Position numbers and translations under genes: made by a program. Source: a bacterium (lineage in GTDB: Bacteria; Cyanobacteriota; Vampirovibrionia; Gastranaerophilales; Gastranaerophilaceae). From it: a stretch of DNA of 64,000 bases. Location: positions 1 to 64,000 of the forward strand of contig JAFYQF010000007.1 of assembly GCA_017559905.1 (NCBI GenBank), given 5' to 3'. Position 1 is the first letter of the stretch. The number at the start of each line of letters is the position of its first letter. Shown here one piece after another: positions 33,081 through 42,850 of the stretch. The notes under the pieces are model-generated. The model searched no databases. It was not told where the DNA came from and was given only the letters and a program-made list of their open reading frames with translations.

Positions 33081-33105
33081 TAGAAAAAAATTTTAAGGTG
33101 TAGGT

Positions 33106-34230
33106 ATGCAAAAAAAAGATTTAAGACAAATTGTCATAGACGAAATTTCATTCAAGCTTCCTGATTTAAAAAACTCTACAGAACAAAAATCAGTTGCGAT
33201 TTCAAAATGGATTATGGAATGGATTGACGAAGATATTAAAAGCAATAAAATTCATTACCAAGATTTACTTCCATCAAAAGCTGATTTTGCATTTTTGCTG
33301 GGTGTAAGCATAGGCACAATACAAAACGCACTACGTTTTGTAGAAGATGCTGGATACGTCGAATCAAAACAATGCATAGGGACATTAATTAAAGACAAAA
33401 ACAACCAATCTTCTATTAGAAAACTAACTTCTAAAAGAGAGATGGCAACAGAAAATCTAAAAAAATACATTAAAAACAACAACTTACAAATCGGCGCAAT
33501 ATTGTTATCCTCAAGAACACTTGCAAAAGAAATCAACAGTTCGCCTAACACAACGCGTCTTGCACTAAAAGCTTTGCACAACGAAGGAATCATTGAGCCA
33601 AAATCAACAGGTTCTAACGATTTTGAATGGGCAATAAAATCAACAAATTTTGAAATAAATAAAACATCAGTAATGCAAGAAACTCTCGTTACAAAAGTTG
33701 AACAGGATTTAAAAGATTACATCACCGAAAACCTTTCTATTGGCGAAAAACTTCCACCGCACGAAACACTCGCTCAAAACTTAAAAGTGAGCATAAAAAC
33801 AATTCACGATGCGTTAAAAACACTAATAGATGATGGAATTTTGCTTCCTCGCAGGGGGCGTTACGGAACATCAGTTATAAAAATGCCTAACGACAAAACA
33901 ATAGATATAGGCAAAGAAACATCTATTTTTGCAAGCGCTCAAGAAACTGCGTTTTATTATTACGAAAGGACTCAAAACCAAATTAAAAAAATTATAAGTG
34001 AAAACTATTCAATCGGAGATAAACTACCTTCGATTTTAGAGCTTTCAAAATCAATGGATTTAAGTCCAAACACAATCAGAAAAGCATTCCACAATCTTGC
34101 AAAAGAAGGTTACTTAACTTTTTCAAGAGGGCGTTACGGAGGCACATTTGTTGTAGATATTCCAGAAACAGAAACTCAAACTTTCAAGTGGCTTGCCGTA
34201 AACCCAAAATACGCAGAAACTTACAACTAA
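33106..34230 (+). CDS. Regulator with four GntR-type winged-helix domains
   Basis: A 374-residue protein made of four winged-helix units and no effector domain: about 28-96 (LPSKADFAFLLGVSIGTIQN), 114-170 (SSRTLAKEINSSPNTTRLAL), 194-258 (LPPHETLAQNLKVSIKTIHD) and 286-350 (LPSILELSKSMDLSPNTIRK). Units 1, 3 and 4 keep the GntR pattern of LP-x7-LA-x-LxVS-xxT followed by a wing such as RRGRYGT or SRGRYGGTFV. GntR regulators normally have one such domain plus a ligand domain, so this architecture is odd. It is probably a repressor of itself and of the divergent antiporter. Shine-Dalgarno AAGG precedes the ATG. Confidence 0.85.
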   Translation: MQKKDLRQIVIDEISFKLPDLKNSTEQKSVAISKWIMEWIDEDIKSNKIHYQDLLPSKADFAFLLGVSIGTIQNALRFVEDAGYVESKQCIGTLIKDKNNQSSIRKLTSKREMATENLKKYIKNNNLQIGAILLSSRTLAKEINSSPNTTRLALKALHNEGIIEPKSTGSNDFEWAIKSTNFEINKTSVMQETLVTKVEQDLKDYITENLSIGEKLPPHETLAQNLKVSIKTIHDALKTLIDDGILLPRRGRYGTSVIKMPNDKTIDIGKETSIFASAQETAFYYYERTQNQIKKIISENYSIGDKLPSILELSKSMDLSPNTIRKAFHNLAKEGYLTFSRGRYGGTFVVDIPETETQTFKWLAVNPKYAETYN

Positions 34231-34260
34231 TAAAAACTCCCCAAAAGGGAGTTTTTATTA
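34229..34260. terminator. Bidirectional terminator
   Basis: AATAAAAACTCCC, loop of CAAAA, GGGAGTTTTTATT: a perfect stem directly after the regulator stop, overlapping the stop of the convergent small frame at 34258. Confidence 0.9.
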
Positions 34261-34419
34261 GTTATTATCATCATCCAAATTTTCGACCCAAATCACAACA
34301 AACTCCTTATTCGTTTTGAATGGATTATTGAATGACAAATTCAAATTCATCTCATTAACCAATTTATCATAATACTTTATTTTTTCTGCTAATTTTTTTG
34401 TGTAACTAAACAAATACAT
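34258..34419 (-). CDS. Small protein, 53 aa
   Basis: A short frame starting MYLFSYTKKLAEKIKYYDKL and ending VIWVENLDDDNN. GGAG stands 6 bases before the ATG at 34419, and the stop touches a terminator hairpin, so it may be a true small gene. An ATG four codons earlier overlaps the ribosome site. Family not recognised; helical N-terminus with an acidic tail. Confidence 0.45.
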   Translation of the reverse strand: MYLFSYTKKLAEKIKYYDKLVNEMNLNLSFNNPFKTNKEFVVIWVENLDDDNN

Positions 34420-34583
34420 AAATTTCTCCATACTGTAGCTATTAGTATTATGTAACTTTTAAAACATCATCTAATCCCCAAAAACTACAATTTTATCCAC
34501 CAAACATTCCCCATTTGTCTAACCAATCTTCTGATGACAATATTCGTAAAACATTCATACTCTTTAATATAAAAGGAGGTTTT

Positions 34584-35159
34584 ATGAAATCAAAATTAAA
34601 AGGCTCAAAAACAGAACAAATGCTTATCAACGCATTCGCAGGTGAATCAATGGCAAGAAACAAATACACCTTTTATGCAAAACAAGCAAAAGACGAAGGC
34701 TTTGAACAAATCGCAGAGATTTTTCTCATAACTGCCGAAAACGAAAAAGAACACGCAGAACATTTTTACAAACACATAGAATCAAAAACTGCAGGAATAA
34801 CCGCAACATATCCATTTTTTATCGGTACTACAAAAGAAAACTTAAAAATCGCTATCGAAGGTGAACACGAAGAACACACCAAGCTTTATGCAGATGCTGA
34901 AAAAATTGCAAAAGAAGAAGGCTTTGAAGAAATTTCAGAATTATTCAAACAAGTTCGCCGTGCAGAAGAACATCACGAAGCAAGATACAAAAAACTTCTT
35001 GAAGTTGTTGCTAACGAAACTGTATTCAAAAAAGATTATGAAACAAATTGGATGTGTAGAAAATGCGGATACTTGCTTCACGCAAAAGAAGCTCCAAACA
35101 AATGTCCAAACTGCAAACATTCACAAGCTTATTTTCAAATTCAATGCGAAGAATACTAA
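34584..35159 (+). CDS. rbr: Rubrerythrin
   Basis: A 191-residue peroxide-reducing diiron protein of anaerobes. The ferritin-like domain has the Glu pairs in AFAGESMARNKY and AENEKEHAEHF, with EGEHEEHTKLY and RAEEHHEARY later; the C-terminal rubredoxin-like domain binds iron through CRKCGYLL and CPNCKH. AAAGGAGG is ideally placed before the ATG at 34584; the frame from 34515 is too long. It supports an anaerobic lifestyle. Confidence 0.97.
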   Translation: MKSKLKGSKTEQMLINAFAGESMARNKYTFYAKQAKDEGFEQIAEIFLITAENEKEHAEHFYKHIESKTAGITATYPFFIGTTKENLKIAIEGEHEEHTKLYADAEKIAKEEGFEEISELFKQVRRAEEHHEARYKKLLEVVANETVFKKDYETNWMCRKCGYLLHAKEAPNKCPNCKHSQAYFQIQCEEY

Positions 35160-35192
35160 TGTAAATTTATAGCATAATACTTATTTTTGTCG

Positions 35193-35198
35193 TATAAT
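35193..35198 (+). promoter_or_regulatory. -10 box upstream of the AsmA-like gene
   Basis: A perfect TATAAT ends 13 bases before the ATG at 35212. If used, transcription would start near 35205 and the mRNA leader would be only a few bases (AGGGAT then ATG). No clear -35 is seen. Confidence 0.45.
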
Positions 35199-35211
35199 AC
35201 TGTTCAGGGAT

Positions 35212-38200
35212 ATGGGTAGAAAATCTAAATTATTAATCAGCTTATTGACCGGAACGGTATTATTTTGCGGGTATTATTGGGGGACACCTGCAGTTTTAAA
35301 TCGTCCGCAAAATATAGACATTTTAAAAACTTCGATAAAAAACGAATTAGGTTTCGATATTTCAATAAAAAATCCTAATTTCAGAATGGGATACTTGCCA
35401 TCTGTTATATTTTCAGCCGACGAATTAAGTGTTAAAAATTCCGACAATTCAGATGCGTTAATAATTAAAAACCTCAATACAAAAATTAACCTACTCCCAC
35501 TAATTACAAAGAATATAAATCTTGATAACTTGGACATTGATTCAATCTATGCCAATTTTATTTTAGATAAAAATTTAAAAATAAAATTAGGAGAATATCC
35601 GCTTACTCTAAATAATAACAACGAGTATAAACTTAACAAAGCTTCAATCACAATCAAAAATTACGAAATCAAACTAGACGATGAAATTATTAACGAACAA
35701 ATTCAGTTAAATGGTAGTAATTTTGAAGTTTCAAATTTTGTAAACAACAAACAACTTTCATTCGCAACTAACAGCGTTATCTCTAAAGGTGAAAAACATT
35801 CAAAAATTGATATCGACATCGACACAAAATTACCAATTGCAAACATTTCGGAGAATTCAACAGATATTAATATCAAAGTAAAAGACCTGAATCTTACAGA
35901 TTTTTCAACTTATGCAAAAGTATTATCCGACAACAAAATTGACAAACTTAAAGGCTTAATTAATTTAGATTTAACTACATTTACCAATTCTGACGGGCAA
36001 AAACAAATTAATTCAAACTTGTACGCAGAAGACTTTGGAATAATGCAAAAAGATATTTCATCTTCAATTTATTGTCCAGAAAAAATGGTTATAACAAGTA
36101 CCCTATTTCTAGATAACAACGCTCTTTTTATAGAGAACTTGCAAGCGAAAAGCAAGTGGATTAACACTCAACTTTCAGGAAAAATCACAGACCTAAATTC
36201 AAAATCTCCAGAGGTTGATATTAAATTAGCAATAAATCCGTCTAAAGTGGAAGCGTTCTTACCACTACTTCCTGGTGATAAAAATTTTCAAAATGTTTTC
36301 AATTTATATTTACTAAAAAAACATAAGTATTACGGCAACATAATTGGGAATTTAAATATAAAAGGCGACTACCTAGAACCAAATATTACAGGGAATATAC
36401 TTTCCACATACGGATATTTAGAAAAGCCATTACCAAACAATACCCCCAAAGCGACAGTTAAACTTACATTCAATGGTGCAAAAACATATTTAGATGCGGC
36501 TGTACCCGCAAGTCATAGTGAAACAGTTTTTGTAAAAGGTGATATTGAATTATATGGTAGTAAATCTGCAGATTTAAAGATTACAAGCACACAGAATGTC
36601 GACTTAAAGACTGCGCAAAATATTTTGAACCCCCTACACCAAATCCTAAAATTTGAACTTGGTCCTGTTCCAATTATGGACATTAAAGGCAAAGGCAATA
36701 TTGATTTGCACGTTGTTGGTAACACAAAAGACCCACACGCTTGGGGAGTATTCAATTTCAAAAACACTACAGCATCATTTTTAGATATCCACAACATGAC
36801 ATTATCTAAAGGCGAAGGCTCTTTGACATTCAATAATCAAGACTCACACTTTGTAACTAAAAAAGCAGAACTCTACGGCAAACCTGTCACTATAGATGGT
36901 ACGTGTTCACTTTTAGGAAATTTAGATTTCAAAGTAACAGCAAACGGACAAAATTCTGAAAACTTATTGAATATTATAAAGACTTCTCCAATGCTAAAAG
37001 ATATTCAACAAATAGCATCCCCCATAAAATCCGCAAAAGGTCTTATTGATTTAAACCTCAATTTGACAGGAACAGTTAAAAACGTATACGATATTGTATT
37101 TAACAAAAATATTTTCGCTAACGGACAAGCAAAACTTGCAGGGAATGAAATAAACATTGAGAATATTCCTCAAAAATTAAAAAACTTTTCTGGCGATATA
37201 AAATTTGAAAACTTCGATGCCGAATACAATATCTCAACAAATATTGGAAACTCAAATCTTCGAACAAATGGAAAACTAAAAGATAACAATCTTCAAACCA
37301 CAATTTATTCAGATAAATTTACACTTGGAGATCTTGCAAAAATAGTGGAACAAAAAGAAACGAACATTCCATTTTTAAAAGATTTATCAACAATCAGCAC
37401 AAGTTTCATAACAAACTACAAAGGTTCTATCTCAAAAATCAACCCAAATACTCTTCAAATAAAAGGGAAAATTTACCCTAACAGAGGCAGTAAAAGTGCA
37501 ATCCTCACAGACGGTGGAACTTTCGAATTAAGAGATTCTCAATTTAAACTTTCGCCAATTAAAGGTACTTTCAAAAAAAATCCTTACATTTTGACCGCAG
37601 ATATTTCAAATATCTTAACGCCAAAACAAATTGTAAACGGATATTTTTCAATGTCTAATTTCAACCTAGAAAACATTGCAACTTTGAAATCTCTAGAAAT
37701 TTTCCCACAAAACATAAAACCAGAAGATTTCAAAGAAATGAAAGGCATAATTGACTTAACCGCACGAGTAAGAAGAAACGACCTTTCTTTATTCACAAAA
37801 TTAGATGATACCGAATTTTTATACGTACCGAAAAATTTAAAAATCAAATTTAATAGTGGAAATATTTTAGTGCAAAACAACCAACTTTCTTTGAACAAAA
37901 TCAACTCACAAGTAGGAGAAATGCCACTATTAATTGATGGTAAAATTTATGATTTCTACAAAAACCCAGACCTTAATTTGTATATAAATGCAAAACCTAC
38001 ACAAGAATTTTTTGACCAATTCTTTAACAATCATGCAGTATACCCGATAAAAATCAAAGGCGATGTTTTTGCAACCTCAAAAATTTCTGGTACTAAAAAC
38101 AAAATCGCCACCAAAACAGATGTAAAAATTGCTGAAGATTCTTACATTTATTACATGGGGGCAACTATTGGCGATACAACAAATCCAGTTAAACTTTATT

Positions 38201-39657
38201 TAGACAATGTTATTACTCCTCAATGGGCAAAAATTAATAACTTTAAATACGACAAAATTATCGAATCACAAAACAACAAAGACTTTGTAAAGACTCAATT
38301 AGTATCTAGCGGGACTGTTAACTTTTTAGCAGACAACAATATTTCATTTAAAGACTTCAAAGTAAAAACTGAAAACCCAACAGACGCTAAAATTTTCAAT
38401 ATTATTTTCAGAAAACCGTTTATGAAACAAGGTATTTTCACATCTGATTTAGTAATAAACGGAAACTCATTAACGCCCAAAATTCTTGGGACATTAAACA
38501 TTTCAAGCATTGACATACCTTTTGTAAACTCAACAATTAATGACGTTAATCTCAATTTCAAACCTGACAACATATTTGTAGAATCAAAAGGCGTAGTTTT
38601 ATCAAACAACATTAAACTAAATGCGATTATAAAAAACAACCTTGTCCCACCATACGTAATCGAAGACATTGATTTGAAACTCAAAGATTTGAACATAAAC
38701 AAATTCACCGAAGCAATCAAAGAATTCGAAAGCGACTTGTATAGAAGTAAAGAAAACTCGACAACAGCAGAAAACATTGACGTATCACAATTAATCATCA
38801 ACAATGCAAAAATTAACGCTGATACAATCCAAGTAAAAAATATTAACGCAGAAGATTTTTCATCAACTCTATCTCTCAACAAAGAGATGGATTTGGATAT
38901 AAACGATTTCAAATTCAAATTGGCAGAAGGAATTGTAAACGGTTCAATAAAGTATAATTTCCCAACTCAAAACGCAAATATACTTGTCCACATGAAAAAT
39001 TCAAATGCACAAATTATGGCGGACACACTTTTCAATATCCAAAACCAAATCTATGGTTCAGTTACTGGAGACGTCGAATTAAATTGCAATGCAAAAACTC
39101 AAGAATCTTGCACCAAAACCCTAACAGGTAACGGATACTTTATTGTTGAAAACGGTAGAATGCCAAAACTGGGGTCACTTGAATACTTATTAAAAGCTGG
39201 AAACTTATTAAAAGGCGGTATCACAGGGCTTTCTATCAATGGCATTATTGACCTGATAACACCTCTAAAAACTGGAGAATTTGAAAGCATTAGCGGAAAC
39301 ATGAACTTCGCAGACGGGGTTGCACAAAGCATAAACATATACTCAAACGGAAAAGATTTGAATATGTACCTGAAAGGTACTTATGATTTTTCAACTTACA
39401 TAGCAGATATGAACGTTTACGGTACACTTTCAAATAACATAACAAGCGTTTTCGGCAAAATGAAAAATTTATCACTCAATACTCTTTTCAACACAATTCC
39501 ACTTATGAACAAAAGTGAGCTAAATCCAGAAATAATGTCTGAAATAAATAAAATTCCAAACCTTGATTCTCAAAATATTTACAGAATTTTCAACGCTGAA
39601 ATCAACGGTGATATCAACGGAAATGATTACGTAAAAACTTTCAGATGGATAAAATAA
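35212..39657 (+). CDS. Large AsmA-like (YhdP/TamB-type) envelope protein
   Basis: A 1481-residue protein with one N-terminal membrane helix (about residues 7-25) followed by a long beta-rich part with repeated short strands and Asn/Lys/Asp turns. The C-terminal 200 residues, with LTGNGYFIVENGRMPKLGSL, NGIIDLITPLKTGEFESISG and DVYGTLSN-like strands, match the AsmA-like C-terminal domain. Such proteins are thought to form bridges carrying phospholipids between inner and outer membrane, implying a diderm envelope. Assignment to YhdP rather than TamB is uncertain. It ends directly against the convergent yidD. Confidence 0.8.
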   Translation: MGRKSKLLISLLTGTVLFCGYYWGTPAVLNRPQNIDILKTSIKNELGFDISIKNPNFRMGYLPSVIFSADELSVKNSDNSDALIIKNLNTKINLLPLITKNINLDNLDIDSIYANFILDKNLKIKLGEYPLTLNNNNEYKLNKASITIKNYEIKLDDEIINEQIQLNGSNFEVSNFVNNKQLSFATNSVISKGEKHSKIDIDIDTKLPIANISENSTDINIKVKDLNLTDFSTYAKVLSDNKIDKLKGLINLDLTTFTNSDGQKQINSNLYAEDFGIMQKDISSSIYCPEKMVITSTLFLDNNALFIENLQAKSKWINTQLSGKITDLNSKSPEVDIKLAINPSKVEAFLPLLPGDKNFQNVFNLYLLKKHKYYGNIIGNLNIKGDYLEPNITGNILSTYGYLEKPLPNNTPKATVKLTFNGAKTYLDAAVPASHSETVFVKGDIELYGSKSADLKITSTQNVDLKTAQNILNPLHQILKFELGPVPIMDIKGKGNIDLHVVGNTKDPHAWGVFNFKNTTASFLDIHNMTLSKGEGSLTFNNQDSHFVTKKAELYGKPVTIDGTCSLLGNLDFKVTANGQNSENLLNIIKTSPMLKDIQQIASPIKSAKGLIDLNLNLTGTVKNVYDIVFNKNIFANGQAKLAGNEINIENIPQKLKNFSGDIKFENFDAEYNISTNIGNSNLRTNGKLKDNNLQTTIYSDKFTLGDLAKIVEQKETNIPFLKDLSTISTSFITNYKGSISKINPNTLQIKGKIYPNRGSKSAILTDGGTFELRDSQFKLSPIKGTFKKNPYILTADISNILTPKQIVNGYFSMSNFNLENIATLKSLEIFPQNIKPEDFKEMKGIIDLTARVRRNDLSLFTKLDDTEFLYVPKNLKIKFNSGNILVQNNQLSLNKINSQVGEMPLLIDGKIYDFYKNPDLNLYINAKPTQEFFDQFFNNHAVYPIKIKGDVFATSKISGTKNKIATKTDVKIAEDSYIYYMGATIGDTTNPVKLYLDNVITPQWAKINNFKYDKIIESQNNKDFVKTQLVSSGTVNFLADNNISFKDFKVKTENPTDAKIFNIIFRKPFMKQGIFTSDLVINGNSLTPKILGTLNISSIDIPFVNSTINDVNLNFKPDNIFVESKGVVLSNNIKLNAIIKNNLVPPYVIEDIDLKLKDLNINKFTEAIKEFESDLYRSKENSTTAENIDVSQLIINNAKINADTIQVKNINAEDFSSTLSLNKEMDLDINDFKFKLAEGIVNGSIKYNFPTQNANILVHMKNSNAQIMADTLFNIQNQIYGSVTGDVELNCNAKTQESCTKTLTGNGYFIVENGRMPKLGSLEYLLKAGNLLKGGITGLSINGIIDLITPLKTGEFESISGNMNFADGVAQSINIYSNGKDLNMYLKGTYDFSTYIADMNVYGTLSNNITSVFGKMKNLSLNTLFNTIPLMNKSELNPEIMSEINKIPNLDSQNIYRIFNAEINGDINGNDYVKTFRWIK

Positions 39658-39894
39658 TTATTCTAACGGGTCATACCCGCCATCATGCCACGGGTGACAT
39701 TTCGAAATACGTTTTATTCCAAGCCAACAGCCTTTTAAAAAACCATATTTTTCAATAGCCTGTCTTGTATATTCTGAACACGTAGGATAAAAACGACAAG
39801 TTGCTGGAGTATGGCGAGAAATTTTTTGATAAATTCCAATTAAAAATAACGCACAAACTTTTAACAAAGACTTCTTTTCATTCGACTCTTTCAC
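39658..39894 (-). CDS. yidD: Membrane protein insertion efficiency factor
   Basis: A 78-residue YidD protein: a short hydrophobic amphipathic helix [15 protein letters not shown], the conserved [19 protein letters not shown] and the end [16 protein letters not shown]. YidD helps membrane protein insertion with YidC. The start is probably GTG at 39894, with AAGGGG 6 bases upstream; a TTG two codons earlier overlaps that site. Usually it lies beside rnpA/yidC; here it follows flhA. Confidence 0.93.
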   Translation of the reverse strand: MKESNEKKSLLKVCALFLIGIYQKISRHTPATCRFYPTCSEYTRQAIEKYGFLKGCWLGIKRISKCHPWHDGGYDPLE

Positions 39895-39911
39895 GCACAA
39901 CCCCTTGAGAA

Positions 39912-42005
39912 TTACATTGCGTAGCTTTCGCCAATAGTATCAACCGCCTCAACTTTGATATCCGTAATCAATTCTGAATATGAAATTACAACAACTGAAG
40001 GAATATGACGTTCTAGCAATTGATACAATGGTAGTCTTATACGTGGTGAACAAAGAATAACAGGATTTCTACCACAAGCTTGATGCGCTCTCATCAATGT
40101 TGATGCAGTAGTTTCAATCAATTCTTGAACTTGCATAGGATTCAACAAGAACATTGTACCCAACTCTGTTCTTTGACAACTGTCATCAAGAATTTTTTCC
40201 CATTCAGGAGAAAGCGTCAATGCGTACAAAACTTTGTTTTCTTCAACATTTGCCAAACAAATTTGACGACCTAATGCAGCTCTCAAACGTTCTGACAAAA
40301 TATCTGGCTCTTTTGAAAATCTTGCATAATCACACAATCTTTCAAACACAAAGATAATATCCTTGATAGAAACTTTTTCTCTAATCAAGTTAACAAAAAT
40401 CTTTCTCAAATCGCTAGTTGAAATAATTGTTGGGACAAGGTCATTAACAAGAGTTGGGTCTTGAGAACGAACAAGTTCCATAAGCTTAAGAACGTCAGTC
40501 TTGGTCATAACTTCATCTACGTGTTTACGCACGCACTCTTGCAAGTGAGTAACAATAACGTCAGTTGAATCAAATGCACTAACAGAACGAGCAGCCTTTG
40601 CATCTTCTGGAGTAATCCAATAAGCTTGAGTCTGATAAGTTGGATCAATACCAATAATAGCATCTTGAGGAACTTCTTTTTTAACAGAATCCCACTGATC
40701 AGCAACTACCATCAAACGACCAGGATAAACATATCCTGTATCTACAGTGTTGCCACGAATTTGAAGCATGTATTCATTCGCATCCAACGCTGATGAATCC
40801 ATGATACGAATATTCGGTAAAATATAACCCAATTCGTCAGTAACTCTTTGACGAAGTGCAGCGATTTTTGCAAGCAATTGACCTTCTTGATCAGGGTCAG
40901 CAATAACAAGCAAATTTGAACCAACTTGCAAACTCAAAATATCTACACCCAAACGTTCGTACATACGGTTTGGGTTTACCAAATCTTGCATGTTTTGACG
41001 AACACTTTCCAATTGTCCCAATTGAGATTGAACGTCTGCGTTGATTAAAGTTGAAAATCCACCAAGTCCTAATCCAATCGCAAACAATGTAAATGGAACC
41101 CAAGGCAATCCTGTAATTCCACTTGTACAAGCTAACAATAGCAAGAACCCAGCAGATAAGAATAAAGCATTTGGCTTACTCAAAATTTGTTTAGTAACAT
41201 CAGAACCCAAAGAGTTTGCAGCAGATGAACGTGTCATAAAGATACCTGCCGCAATTGACATCAATAATGATGGAACTTGAGATGCCAAACCATCACCAAT
41301 CGTTAATGTAGTATATTTGAGAACAGCTTCTTCTACTGGTAATCCATTCATCAAACAACCAATACACAACCCGCCGATAATGTTAATCAAAGTGATGATA
41401 ATACCGGCAATAGTATCCCCTTTAACGAACTTCATCGCACCGTCCATACTACCAAACAAGTTTGATTCACGTTGTAAATCTTCACGTTTCATAGTAGCTT
41501 CTTCTGGAGATATCAAACCTGCATTAAAGTCTGCGTCAATAGTCATTTGTTTACCAGGCATCGCATCCAACGCAAAACGTGCAGCAACTTCGGCAATACG
41601 TTCAGCACCTTTGGTAATTACCATAAACTGAACAACCGTGATAATAAGGAAAATTACTCCACCTACTACCATGTTACCACCAGTTACGAATGTTCCGAAT
41701 GCGTGAATAACTTCTCCCGCCTCACCTTTTGCAAGGATACATCTTGTTGATGCAATAGAAAGAACAAGCCTGAACATTGTACCAATCAAAATAATTGACG
41801 GGAATGATGCTAATTCAAGAGTCTTTTTTACATACAAGGCTATCATCATTAAAACGATACCCAATGTAATATTCAAACAGATAGAAAGATTTATAACCCA
41901 GTTAGGAAGTTCGCACAGCAAAAGAATGATTAGCAATAGCACAAATATCGCCATTGCAATTTCACTTAAATTCGAACTTTGAGCTGAACCTCCTTGTGCT
42001 GCCAT
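39912..42005 (-). CDS. flhA: Flagellar/type III export gate protein FlhA
   Basis: A 697-residue export-gate protein. The N-terminal half has about eight membrane helices; conserved parts include [60 protein letters not shown] and [20 protein letters not shown]. The cytoplasmic ring domain follows from about residue 340. FlhA and injectisome SctV share these motifs; [11 protein letters not shown] is SctV-like, while the neighbouring two-helix FliF and FliE favour the flagellar assignment. The ATG overlaps the fliH stop as TAATG. Confidence 0.93.
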   Translation of the reverse strand: MAAQGGSAQSSNLSEIAMAIFVLLLIILLLCELPNWVINLSICLNITLGIVLMMIALYVKKTLELASFPSIILIGTMFRLVLSIASTRCILAKGEAGEVIHAFGTFVTGGNMVVGGVIFLIITVVQFMVITKGAERIAEVAARFALDAMPGKQMTIDADFNAGLISPEEATMKREDLQRESNLFGSMDGAMKFVKGDTIAGIIITLINIIGGLCIGCLMNGLPVEEAVLKYTTLTIGDGLASQVPSLLMSIAAGIFMTRSSAANSLGSDVTKQILSKPNALFLSAGFLLLLACTSGITGLPWVPFTLFAIGLGLGGFSTLINADVQSQLGQLESVRQNMQDLVNPNRMYERLGVDILSLQVGSNLLVIADPDQEGQLLAKIAALRQRVTDELGYILPNIRIMDSSALDANEYMLQIRGNTVDTGYVYPGRLMVVADQWDSVKKEVPQDAIIGIDPTYQTQAYWITPEDAKAARSVSAFDSTDVIVTHLQECVRKHVDEVMTKTDVLKLMELVRSQDPTLVNDLVPTIISTSDLRKIFVNLIREKVSIKDIIFVFERLCDYARFSKEPDILSERLRAALGRQICLANVEENKVLYALTLSPEWEKILDDSCQRTELGTMFLLNPMQVQELIETTASTLMRAHQACGRNPVILCSPRIRLPLYQLLERHIPSVVVISYSELITDIKVEAVDTIGESYAM

Positions 42006-42838
42006 TAGATTTCTTTCAATGCCTCCTTAACAATTGCAAGTTGACTTTCTATCGTTGCATCAATCACACCATTATTAGTAGTAACAATGCAACCACCTTC
42101 AGTTACACTCTCATCAGGCAAAACAACTATTTTTGTATCTAATCCAGCAGAAGACATAACTTCTGGCATACCTTCTTTAGCAATATTAACCTGCATTGGA
42201 TTTACCCTTACCGTAACTTTTGGTTCTTCTTTCGACAAAGTCTTCAAAATCTCCGTAATCTTGTCTAAAACGACTTGCGGATTTTGAGTTACTTCTGTTT
42301 TAATTATTTTTTGAGCAATATCAACACTTATTTCCAAAAGGCTTGGAGCGATATAATCAAAAACTTCTTGAGGAGCTGACAAAAACTCCTTCAAAGATTC
42401 TTTTATTTGTAGAATATCTTCCTGCGCTTTTTCTAACCCAGCTTCATAACCTTCTTTTGAAGCAGATTCTCTAATTCCATCAGCTTCTTCTCTTGCTCTT
42501 GAAATCAAATTTCTATCGTCACCACGCCTAAAGCCTCTACGTCTATCGCCTCGTCTGCGTTCTTGACGTTGTTTGAAATCAATATTATCTAAATTAAACA
42601 AATCTATTTCTTCAGGCTCATCTGACTTTTGGGGTTCTTGAGAGTAATCTACAGCCTGAACTTGAGAATAGTCTTCTCCTCCTGTTTGATAATCATCCTC
42701 AATTTCAAAATCTTTATCAACAAAAGACGTTTCAGCCTGCGACGGTTGCCCATAATCTGGACTTATCGCCTCTGACTGTTTTTTAGATACATCTTCCCTA
42801 GATATTTGAGGTTGTTTATTCTTACGTTTAATAATCAT
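42005..42838 (-). CDS. fliH: Flagellar export regulator FliH-like
   Basis: A 277-residue protein in the FliH/SctL position. Residues 1-110 are acidic and disordered, with a basic patch (RRGDRRRGFRRGDDR); then a Glu/Ala/Lys coiled coil (AREEADGIRESASKEGYEAG), followed by a V-type-ATPase-E-like C-terminal domain (APSLLEISVDIAQKIIKTEV, VRVNPMQVNIAKEG, and the end DATIESQLAIVKEALKEI). FliH normally holds the ATPase FliI, but no fliI lies next to it. 12 bases after the fliG-like gene. Confidence 0.85.
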   Translation of the reverse strand: MIIKRKNKQPQISREDVSKKQSEAISPDYGQPSQAETSFVDKDFEIEDDYQTGGEDYSQVQAVDYSQEPQKSDEPEEIDLFNLDNIDFKQRQERRRGDRRRGFRRGDDRNLISRAREEADGIRESASKEGYEAGLEKAQEDILQIKESLKEFLSAPQEVFDYIAPSLLEISVDIAQKIIKTEVTQNPQVVLDKITEILKTLSKEEPKVTVRVNPMQVNIAKEGMPEVMSSAGLDTKIVVLPDESVTEGGCIVTTNNGVIDATIESQLAIVKEALKEI

Positions 42839-42850
42839 GATTTAAAATTA

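Noticed and set aside
38295-38918. 207-codon open frame on the minus strand
   Set aside because: Antisense to the AsmA-like gene, with low-complexity Ser/Leu/Phe translation; a shadow.
39912-42005. FlhA homologue as an injectisome SctV
   Set aside because: Some strings are SctV-like, but the adjacent FliF has two membrane helices without lipoprotein signal and FliE is present, so a flagellar-type locus is better supported.
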